Below, piece after piece: positions 10,301 to 16,367 of a stretch of DNA of 64,000 nucleotides. Each line of letters begins with the position of its first letter. Positions within the stretch are counted from its first letter, which is position 1. Origin of the DNA: Geomonas sp. Red32. Its GTDB lineage: Bacteria > Desulfobacterota > Desulfuromonadia > Geobacterales > Geobacteraceae. The notes beneath the pieces are model-generated. The model worked only from the letters and a program-made list of their open reading frames with translations, had not been told where the DNA came from and searched no databases. Location: contig NZ_JAKLOY010000001.1 in assembly GCF_023652955.1 (NCBI RefSeq), positions 1,426,001-1,490,000 on the forward strand, in the 5' to 3' direction. A program made the translations under genes and the position numbers.

Positions 10301-13300
10301 TTGGCGTGGGTCAGGAAGCGGCCATGGGCGAGCGCGATCCCCCGGTTCCAGGCGGCATAGAGGGTCTCCCGTTCGGTCCGCCGGTAGACGATGTGCGGGT
10401 GGCTGGCCATCAGCTCGCGGGCGATTTCCCCTTCGTTTTGCTGGGAGCCGCTATCGATGATGATGATCTCCAGCTGGCCCTGCCGGTAGAGGGTCTGGCG
10501 GAAAAGGTCTTCCAGACAGCCGCGGAAGAATTTTTCGGCGTTGTAGGTGGAGACGATGGCGGAGACCAGGTAGCTGGCGGGTCCAAAGTCCCCCTTGTCA
10601 AAGGGGGATTTAGGGGGATTTGCCTCTCCAGTTGTGACCATCGAATCCACCCTGTCCTCCCTTTGACAAGGGGGGGACGCCGTTGCGGCAGCTTCCTCGG
10701 GGGCTTGCGACGGTTTTTGCCAGAGGATGTTGTAGGAAAGCGGGAAGCCGTGCTCGCGGAAGGAGGTCTTGGTCATCGGCTTCCAGTGCCGGTCATAGGC
10801 CGCCTCGCTCATGGCGTACACGTACGGGTCGGGATAGAGCTGTTCGAAGGGAGCCCAGCGGTTGACGGTGCGGTTGGCCTTGAAGAGGTAGGGGAGCAGG
10901 CCATTGCCCCAGGTATACCTGCCGCGGGCCACCACGTCGAAGCAGTGGAGCGACCAGCCGCCTGGCTTCAGGAGCCGGTCGATGTCGCGGTTGATGGCGG
11001 CGAAGTTCTCCTCGCTCTCAGGCACGTGCTCCAGCACTGAGATGCTGAAGACCAGATCGAAATAGCCGTCGGCAAGCTCGGGGGTGAAGGAGCCCAGGTA
11101 CTCGCGCACCAGCTTGAAGCCGTCCACCTCGATCCCCACCGGACCGTTCCCCAATCCCTCCAGCTTGTCCAGATTCCAGCACTCGTAGTCGTCCTTCAGG
11201 GCTCTCAGCACGCGCGAGGCACCCCCGCCTACCTCCAGGATGCGGGACCCGGCGGGGACGTTGTTCTTGATGAACGAGTAGACCAGGAGATCCTGGTAGA
11301 CCTTGAGGTCGCACTGGGAGGGATCCGCCGGGGCCCCGTAGAGCTCCAGGTCCCGTCCCGCGAAGTAGGCGAAGTGGAAGGTGCGGGAGTAGGTGAAGGC
11401 GCCGAAGTTCTCGGCGGTCACCGAGGTGTGGGCGCGGGATTCCACGTCGGCCACCTGCAGGGGCGCCGGGGCGGGCGCCAGCGCTGGGCAGCGGGTCGCC
11501 TGGAAGTAGCGGCGCTCCCGCTCGATCACCTGCGCCGCCTCGGCGTTGTAGCGCTCCAGCATGGTGGCGGTCTTCTGCTCGGGATGGTTGCGGAAACCTC
11601 CCAGCGGCGCGTGCAGGGTGGTGAGCTGCGCATGGCGGAAGAAGCGGGTCCAAAGCTCCATGTCGGCCGCGAGCCCCAGTTCGGTGTCGAGGGTACCCCC
11701 GGCGAGGTCCCAGAGGGAGCGGCGCCAGAAGGTGGACTCCTGCTGGATGTGCGGGGGGCCGATCTCGCCGGCCAGGTACTTTTCCCGCGACCAGAGGGGG
11801 GGCTCCTGGGCCATGTAGAGCAGCGCTCCCGAGGCGTCCCATCCGGTCGGGCTCCCGGTGATCCAGGAGGTTTCCGGGAAGAAGCGGAAGGCGTCGGCCA
11901 CCAGCCGGAAGGAGCCGGGGTGGTACTTGTCGTCGGAGTTGAGCCAGGCCATGATCTCGCCGGTCGAGCGCCCGAAGCCTTCGTTGACCGCCAGGTAGTG
12001 GCCGCCGTCCGGCCTGCTTTGCCAGTAGGCGAGATGCTTCTCGTACTTTTTGATGATGTCGGCCGAGCCGTCGCTGCTCCCGCCGTCCATCACGATGTAC
12101 TCGAGGTTCGGGTAGTTCTGGGAGAGCACGGAATCGAGGCACTCCTCCAGGAAGGAGGCCTGATTGAAGCTCGGGGTGACGATGGAGATCTTCGGCAGCT
12201 TCGGGACCAGGATCACGAAACTCGGCTTGGACTGCTCCTCGGTGGGAGCATCGATGCCAGGGTGCCTGGCGCCGTTTTGGGAAGGAGTCAGTCCCCTATC
12301 GGGCACTCCCTTTTGAAGGGGATAGGCGATGAGGGGCGGCGGGGGGGCGGTGGAGAGCGCGCACGGGAGCTGGCGCTCACGGTCGATCACGTCGTCGCAC
12401 TCGGCGATGTACTCCCCCCGGAACTGGTTGCAGCGCTGCCCCCCGCTGTAGTAGCGGAACCCGCCCAACAGGGCGTCGACGGTGTGGAGTTTCGCGTGCC
12501 GGCTGAAACGGAGCCAGAGCTCGAAATCGGCGGCGAGCTTGTAGGAGAAATCCAGGGTGCCGCCGGCCTTCTCCCAGAGGCTCCTCCGCCAGTAGGTCGC
12601 CTCCTGCATCACGAACAGGGAAACCTGGTGGATCAGCTCCTTGCGGAGGAGTTCGGTGCGGCTCCAGGTCTGGGTCTCGAAGCCGTAGGATCTGAGGTTC
12701 CCCTCTCCGTCGAAGCCGACCCGCTTGCCGGTCAAAAACTCGATGTCCGGGCGGTTCATGAAGACATCGACCAGCACCTTGAGGCCGCCGGGGTGGAGCA
12801 TGTCGTCGGAGTTGAGCCACCCCATGATCTCGCCGGTTGAGCGGCGGAACCCTTCGTTGACGGCCCGGTACTGGCCGCCGTCGGGACGGCTCTGCCAGTA
12901 GGCAAGGCGGTTCTCGTACTTCTTGATGATCTCGACGGAGCCGTCGGTGCTGCCGCCGTCCATGATGATGTACTCCAGGTTAGGATACCCCTGGGAGAGG
13001 ACCGACTGAATGCAGTTCTCCAGGTGCTCGGCCTGGTTGAAGGACGGGGTGACAATGGTGATGCGGGGCAGGGTGGTGGACCCGGTGGACCCGGTGGACC
13101 CGGTAGGGGCTGCGTGGGCTGCGGGGGCTGCGGGGGCTGCGGGGGCAGACGGCGCTTGGGCGGAGACGGCGGCGCCCTGGTCGATGGCGATGGCGTCGCG
13201 GGCGATGGCGCAGAACTGGCGGCCGTAGGAGAGTACCAACCGGTGCGCCTCTTCGCGCGCGACCCGCTCCAGCTCGTACTGGGGACCGGGAGTCAGCGTC

Positions 13301-14334
13301 GGGACCATCTCCTTGAGCTTGGCCTTGAGGGAAGGAAGCGAGGCGCGGTCGAAGTACTGCCCGTTCCTGGGGGCCTGCTCCTGGTGGACCGGAAGGTCGG
13401 AGAGAAGCATGATCTTCCCGAGCGCCCGGCAATCCTCGATCACGGTGCTCCATCCCTCGAACAGCGACGGCTGGACCAGCGCCATGGAGCGCCTCACCAG
13501 CTGGATCTGGTCGTGGCGGGGGATGCTCCCCAGGATGTGGACCAGGTGCTCCACCCCCATCGAGCGGATCCGTTCCTTCAGGTCGTCGAAGAAGCCGGGG
13601 CAGCGGTAATCCTCGGTGTGGCCGGTGCAGACCAGGTGGATGTCGGTTCCTTCGGCGTGCAGCTCCCCGATGGCGGTGAAGAGCATCGCGTGGTTCTTAT
13701 GCGCCCAGAACTGGTTGCAGCAGATAAGGAAGTTGTCCGGGAGACCGTACTTCTGCTGGACCTCGGCGCAGTCCGCCTGGTACCAGCTCTCCTGCGGCAT
13801 AGCGTAGAAGGATAGCACCCGGGTGATGGCCTTGGAGCCGGGGAAGAAACGGCGGAAATCGTTCTGGGCGTCGCGGCTGCTCAGGATGAGAAGCTTGGCA
13901 TCCCGCGCGATGTTGGAGAAGCACTCCGAGCGCGACCGGCATTCTCCTTCGTGAAAGAACTGGGGAAGGTGCAGGTGTTGGAAGTCGGGTATCCAGCAGC
14001 CGGCCTTGGCCGTCGGCCAGGCGCCATTCATCAGCGGGAAGAAGAAATCGAGCACATCCAGGAGATCCCGATGAGTGGGGGTGTAGATGAAGTCGGGATA
14101 CTCCTTGTTGTAGGGGCCGATGAAGATGACGGCCTTGAAGAGATGCAGAAAGTGCTGGTGGAGTTCCAGCCTCGGCAGGCTCTCTTCGGTAACGATCTGG
14201 TACAGCTCGGGGCGCTCGTCCTCCGGCAGGCCGCTAAGCGCCTTTACCAGCAACTCGATGTAGGAGACCCCGCCCATCCAATTCTTGTACCCGATGACCG
14301 GTATCCCCACCTGCAGCCGTCGTTTTTCTGTCAT
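7345..14334 (-). CDS. Giant seven-module glycosyltransferase: GT4 - GT2 - GT2 - methyltransferase - GT2 - GT4 - GT2
   Basis: The protein is 2,329 aa from the ATG at 14334, whose start overlaps the upstream epimerase gene. Modules: GT4 at about 1-395 (ends LVQPSLFEGWSTVIED); an Ala/Pro plus Gly-Ser-Thr linker at 400-420; GT2 from about 423 (ITIVTPSFNQAE, MDGGSTDGS); GT2 from about 713 (ISIVTPSFNQAS); SAM methyltransferase from about 1025 (RILEVGGGASRVL, SVLEHVPES); GT2 from about 1255 (SAIVSTYNAEKF); a short TPR-like stretch; GT4 from about 1680 (FVGKRTEHKNGK, YPSTHEGFGLPLLEAM); and GT2 from 2062 (ISLVIPSYNYAQ). Six sugar-transfer modules and one methyltransferase on one chain suggest an assembly-line synthase. 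Linkers near residues 670-695, 1219-1249 and 1641-1670 are made of intergenic-type repeat DNA. The last module starts at an internal Met with AGGAG just upstream, so it may also be made separately. Confidence 0.88.
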   Translation of the reverse strand: MTEKRRLQVGIPVIGYKNWMGGVSYIELLVKALSGLPEDERPELYQIVTEESLPRLELHQHFLHLFKAVIFIGPYNKEYPDFIYTPTHRDLLDVLDFFFPLMNGAWPTAKAGCWIPDFQHLHLPQFFHEGECRSRSECFSNIARDAKLLILSSRDAQNDFRRFFPGSKAITRVLSFYAMPQESWYQADCAEVQQKYGLPDNFLICCNQFWAHKNHAMLFTAIGELHAEGTDIHLVCTGHTEDYRCPGFFDDLKERIRSMGVEHLVHILGSIPRHDQIQLVRRSMALVQPSLFEGWSTVIEDCRALGKIMLLSDLPVHQEQAPRNGQYFDRASLPSLKAKLKEMVPTLTPGPQYELERVAREEAHRLVLSYGRQFCAIARDAIAIDQGAAVSAQAPSAPAAPAAPAAHAAPTGSTGSTGSTTLPRITIVTPSFNQAEHLENCIQSVLSQGYPNLEYIIMDGGSTDGSVEIIKKYENRLAYWQSRPDGGQYRAVNEGFRRSTGEIMGWLNSDDMLHPGGLKVLVDVFMNRPDIEFLTGKRVGFDGEGNLRSYGFETQTWSRTELLRKELIHQVSLFVMQEATYWRRSLWEKAGGTLDFSYKLAADFELWLRFSRHAKLHTVDALLGGFRYYSGGQRCNQFRGEYIAECDDVIDRERQLPCALSTAPPPPLIAYPLQKGVPDRGLTPSQNGARHPGIDAPTEEQSKPSFVILVPKLPKISIVTPSFNQASFLEECLDSVLSQNYPNLEYIVMDGGSSDGSADIIKKYEKHLAYWQSRPDGGHYLAVNEGFGRSTGEIMAWLNSDDKYHPGSFRLVADAFRFFPETSWITGSPTGWDASGALLYMAQEPPLWSREKYLAGEIGPPHIQQESTFWRRSLWDLAGGTLDTELGLAADMELWTRFFRHAQLTTLHAPLGGFRNHPEQKTATMLERYNAEAAQVIERERRYFQATRCPALAPAPAPLQVADVESRAHTSVTAENFGAFTYSRTFHFAYFAGRDLELYGAPADPSQCDLKVYQDLLVYSFIKNNVPAGSRILEVGGGASRVLRALKDDYECWNLDKLEGLGNGPVGIEVDGFKLVREYLGSFTPELADGYFDLVFSISVLEHVPESEENFAAINRDIDRLLKPGGWSLHCFDVVARGRYTWGNGLLPYLFKANRTVNRWAPFEQLYPDPYVYAMSEAAYDRHWKPMTKTSFREHGFPLSYNILWQKPSQAPEEAAATASPPCQREDRVDSMVTTGEANPPKSPFDKGDFGPASYLVSAIVSTYNAEKFFRGCLEDLFRQTLYRQGQLEIIIIDSGSQQNEGEIARELMASHPHIVYRRTERETLYAAWNRGIALAHGRFLTHANTDDRHRADCFEMMAQELERSGKGLAYVDALMTCGANETFEENSATKKWLLPDFDLRQALFDCPFGCQVMWRADAHGEIGTFDQNFKRAGDYEFFFRLALRKGALHIPEIAVLYHESIDNLSYQNPQEVMREVRGFIGTPRTTLPLDEIYPFLKSAPSREAWVAVLVDFGNLLMGCSGSLFTDLPLAEQFYRKALELMPGKPEVVDNLAVAAMAQGKREAAIAAIALSPEMTPRLRGYLDELNAGRIPTQLNLIRVPHPGLDAMPPVKLLEEIRVPLAPHERPVASPPAASPTHPGAPPFGKGGQGGISGLAEENPPKSSFSKGGLPAAAMAGSAPYPTVVVDGVFFMTPKTGITRVWEALLTEWGKSGFGKSVVLLDRIGTAPKIPGLRYRTLPAYSARPEGVDRARVQKVCDEEGADLFISTYYSSPLTTPSLFLSHDMIPEMSGLYDLNDAQWTEKRHAMARASAYVAVSQSTARNMESLHPELAGHIEVAHCGIDRTLFRPASEQEKSEFRKARGLTKPYFLFVGKRTEHKNGKLLFQAFSRLPDREEYSIVCVGGAPQLEPELAALAAGCEVHLANFTDEELRLAYACAAAFVYPSTHEGFGLPLLEAMACHCPVITCQNSSIPEVAGAAALYVDPDSPDQLAADLINVLNPDVRSHLIKTGLRQVEHFSWEKMARTIQEIICLEFPPAAASPAAAVAPAGRSVGTRLTRSGMAKPKISLVIPSYNYAQYLEACLDSILSQEYPNLELIVMDGGSTDGTVEIIKKHERHIAFWRSHRDDGQYSAIEEGLNRATGEILGWLNADDMFHPGAFETVSTIFMEHPEIEWVMGRPNSFDEAGNQKHILSFLPMNSRAKYLADEELIQQEGTFWRRGLWERSGSYIDTSLKLAADLELWARFFRGAKLYSIEALIAGFRDHPLQKSKDKAGYTEEANRVLAREREIFAAEKRPYSPPAPLPILVGDRPPRYPQAEEQRPVQGVAL
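9327..9412. repeat. Palindromic intergenic-type repeat element lying inside a coding sequence
   Basis: Two GC-rich arms of about 36 bp (9327-9362 and 9377-9412) are near-complementary. Each has a C-run/CTTTGGAAAAG core followed by ATTTAGGGGGATTT or its complement. The same element type sits between murA and hisG (41231-41343). Here it is translated in frame (APPFGKGGQGG and NPPKSSFSKGG) as residues 1641-1670, between a GT2/TPR stretch and the second GT4 module. Confidence 0.85.
10588..10678. repeat. Second in-frame copy of the palindromic repeat element
   Basis: The arms begin GTCCCCCTTGTCAAAGGGGG and end with its complement, with ATTTAGGGGGATTT following the first arm as in the 9327 and 41231 copies. 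It encodes residues 1219-1249 (including NPPKSPFDKGDFG), exactly between the methyltransferase module and the third GT2 module. Confidence 0.85.
12259..12325. repeat. Probable in-frame remnant of a second repeat family
   Basis: The stretch reads GGTGCCTGGCGCCG followed by GGAGTCAGTCCCC and a CCCCTATC/GGGGATAGG inverted pair. It resembles the GGGGACTGGCTCC...GGTGCCTGTCCCC palindrome found after hisF (46330) and near thyX (36862). It encodes the linker around residues 670-693 between the first two GT2 modules. The match is partial. Confidence 0.5.
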
Positions 14335-15265
14335 GCCTCGATTTCCTCTGTTCCTTGAACCAGGAGATGTATCCGGCGAGCCCCGCGTCGAGATCGACGC
14401 TTGGGCGGTAACCCAGCGCGGCGAGCTTATCGATGCTGGCCTCCCAGTTGAGCGGGTCGCCGTGGCGGACGACACCGTTGAAGGTTACCTGCTTGCCGTT
14501 GTCGAAGTGCCTGGCGAGGGTTTCCGCCAGCTCGGCGATGGTGGTCTGGACGCCAGCGGCGGCATTGAATACGCCGGAAGCGTCGCTGTTGTGGATGGTT
14601 TCCACCGCCCGGGCCACGTCGAGCGCGTGGATGAAATCCCGGCTCTCGGCGCCGGTACCGAAGAGCTCGACGCGACGAAGCCTGGGATTGACGAACTTCT
14701 GGCAGATGTCATGCACCACCTGGCGCTGGAGCCGTTCGCCGTAGGCGGAAAAGATCCTGAGAATGGCGACTTTCATGCCGTGCAGGGCGGCGTGCTCCTG
14801 GGCCAGCGTCTCGCAGAGCATCTTGTGGTAGCCGTACGGGGAGACCGGGCGAAGCGGCGCACTCTCGTGGATCGGGAGCGTCTCCGGGTTGCCGTAGACC
14901 GATGCGCTGGAGAGAAGAACGAAGCGGCAGTCGGGCGCGTGGAGGCGCAGGGTGTCCAGAGTGAAGGCGCAAACGTCGACCGTCTTGAGAAAGTCTCCGT
15001 AGGGATTCTGGACCGAATCGGCCACCGACGCGGTACCCGCGCAATGCACCAGGAGCTCCGGGCGGAAGCTCTTGATCGCCTTGACCAGCGCCGGGTCGGG
15101 AAGCGTCATCCCGCACAGCCGCCAGAGGTTGGGGATGGTCCTGGTGTAATCGGTGGCGAAGCGCCCGACTGCGGCCACGCTGTACCCCTGGCCGCCGAAG
15201 TGGCGGGCGATGTGCGAGCCGAGAAACCCTCCCGCACCCGTTATCAGGACTCTTTGGCCGCCCAT
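14234..15265 (-). CDS. NAD-dependent epimerase/dehydratase (extended SDR family)
   Basis: The protein is 343 aa. A Rossmann motif GAGGFLGSH lies near the N-terminus, SSASVYG at about residues 118-124 and the catalytic YGYHK at about 145. These are typical of nucleotide-sugar 4-epimerases, 4,6-dehydratases or 4-reductases; the exact sugar cannot be read from sequence. I chose the ATG at 15265 because GAGGFLGSH follows at once and the TGATG junction couples it to the upstream methyltransferase. The family-like part ends at about WFKEQRK. The last 33 residues lie in a 101-nt overlap with the next gene and read as low-complexity Arg/His-rich sequence, so the tail may not be functional. Probably supplies a nucleotide sugar to the giant transferases downstream. 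Confidence 0.85.
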   Translation of the reverse strand: MGGQRVLITGAGGFLGSHIARHFGGQGYSVAAVGRFATDYTRTIPNLWRLCGMTLPDPALVKAIKSFRPELLVHCAGTASVADSVQNPYGDFLKTVDVCAFTLDTLRLHAPDCRFVLLSSASVYGNPETLPIHESAPLRPVSPYGYHKMLCETLAQEHAALHGMKVAILRIFSAYGERLQRQVVHDICQKFVNPRLRRVELFGTGAESRDFIHALDVARAVETIHNSDASGVFNAAAGVQTTIAELAETLARHFDNGKQVTFNGVVRHGDPLNWEASIDKLAALGYRPSVDLDAGLAGYISWFKEQRKSRHDRKTTAAGGDTGHRVQELDGRGLLHRVAGKGA

Positions 15266-16002
15266 CACTTGGTCCGGATGGCGAAGGCGACGCCGAAGCC
15301 GGCCTCGGTGTACTCGTAGTGGGCGAGGAACGGGAAGCGGGCCATGGCGCGGAGCCAGACGTTGGCCAGGTACGGGTGCGCCGGGTGGGCGATGTCGTCG
15401 AAGACCAGCACGCCGCCGACCGAGAGGCGGGGGATGACGTTGCAGAGGTCGTCGTAGGCCCCGGCGTCGGAGTGGTCGCCGTCCACGGTAATCATGTCGA
15501 ACTGGAGCTGGGGATTCTGCTCGAAGAAGGCCGGGACGGTCTCGTGGCTGTCGCCGTTCACGAAGTAGAGCTGGCCGGTATGGCCGTGGCGGGCGAGCTC
15601 GTCTTTGACGAATTCCGGTCCCGGGTTCTCCATCCCGGCGTAGTTCTGGATCCACATGTCGAAGGCGACGATCCCCACCGTCGGGCAGCTGCGCACCACT
15701 GCGGAGGCCGATCTCCCGCGCCTGACGCCGATCTCCATGTAGGAGCGGGGCTTGAGACATTTGCCGGCCGCGTACAGGACGTTGACGATGTCGTGGTAGT
15801 GCCAGTACTTCCCGAAGCGCTCGCGGTTGGCCCGGTAGTAGGCGTCCACGTACTGGGTGTACTCGTCGGTCGCGAGGAGCTGGTGGAACGAGCAGATCTC
15901 CTCCCAGGTTTCGGGGCTGGTGGCGACTCGGGCGAGCGTGGTCGGGGTGAGTATGGTGGGGCCATAGTGATTGGCGCCGTGGTCCAATGTGCTCTGTAGC
16001 AT
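15265..16002 (-). CDS. Class I SAM-dependent methyltransferase, sugar-modification type
   Basis: The protein is 245 aa. YMEIGVRRGRSA is the SAM-binding loop, followed by IVAFDMWI and FDMITVDGDHSDAGAYDD, then GGVLVFDDIAHP. This pattern is shared with small O-methyltransferases of the CmcI/sugar type. I chose the ATG at 16002 because AAGGA lies 8 bases upstream; an ATG at 16020 has no such site. It is the first gene of the operon that continues through the epimerase and the large glycosyltransferases to the left edge. A sigma-54 promoter with an upstream GTCAA palindrome precedes it, so expression is probably tied to flagellar regulation. The acceptor is unknown; methylation of a glycan sugar is the most likely job. 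Confidence 0.82.
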   Translation of the reverse strand: MLQSTLDHGANHYGPTILTPTTLARVATSPETWEEICSFHQLLATDEYTQYVDAYYRANRERFGKYWHYHDIVNVLYAAGKCLKPRSYMEIGVRRGRSASAVVRSCPTVGIVAFDMWIQNYAGMENPGPEFVKDELARHGHTGQLYFVNGDSHETVPAFFEQNPQLQFDMITVDGDHSDAGAYDDLCNVIPRLSVGGVLVFDDIAHPAHPYLANVWLRAMARFPFLAHYEYTEAGFGVAFAIRTK

Positions 16003-16124
16003 GCCGGTTCCTTTTCTCATGAGCTTATGGGGAATAGTGGCGGGACAGCGGTGCCTTCGCCGCTGCTGGCGGCGTCCGGATGCAGCTTGCCGCAAGCGGG
16101 CGAGGGCGGTCCTCTCCCCATTTT

Positions 16125-16139
16125 GCAACTAGCATGCCG
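16125..16139 (-). promoter_or_regulatory. Sigma-54 (-24/-12) promoter of the methyltransferase/giant-GT operon
   Basis: On the minus strand the site reads CGGCATG-CTAG-TTGCA, with the required GG-N10-GC spacing and a close match to the consensus TGGCACG-N4-TTGCW. Expected transcription start is about 16113, which gives a leader of about 110 nt to the ATG at 16002. Confidence 0.8.
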
Positions 16140-16200
16140 CGGCCGGAGGGAGGCTAACATGCCGAATCTTCGTGGATGATGAGGAGATGGGAGATGCCTG

Positions 16201-16214
16201 GTCAAAAAATTGTC
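16201..16214. promoter_or_regulatory. FleQ-box-like palindrome (enhancer-binding site)
   Basis: GTCAA-AAAA-TTGTC, a near-perfect palindrome centred 82 bp upstream of the GC of the sigma-54 promoter. Matching palindromes sit at nearly the same distance from the two other sigma-54 promoters in the island. The form resembles the FleQ binding consensus of Pseudomonas (GTCA-N6-TGAC with AT-rich centre). Confidence 0.7.
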
Positions 16215-16248
16215 TGCCCGGCGCCAATGTTCCGGTGAGGGAGGGGAG

Positions 16249-16330
16249 AGGAGATAGGAGATAGGAGATAGGAGATGGGAAGCACCTCCCTCCTCCGGCC
16301 TTCGGCTACCCTCTCCCGGAGGGGAGAGGG
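16249..16330. repeat. Short tandem repeat (7 bp) and 9-bp inverted repeat in a gene-free stretch
   Basis: The stretch 16003-16367 has no gene. Besides the promoter and palindrome it holds four units of a 7-bp repeat (GATAGGA, about 16249-16279). It also holds a palindrome CCCTCTCC(C)...GGGAGAGGG at 16309-16330, downstream of the minus-strand gene ending at 16368. No T-run follows on the minus strand, so terminator function is doubtful. Confidence 0.6.
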
Positions 16331-16367
16331 CAAACGCAAAAAGGAGAGGGGGAGGAGTAAGGGGGAG

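Noticed and set aside
8284-11040. Plus-strand open frame of 918 aa
   Set aside because: Antisense to the 2,329-aa transferase; the repeats inside are read on both strands but only the minus frame has GT motifs.
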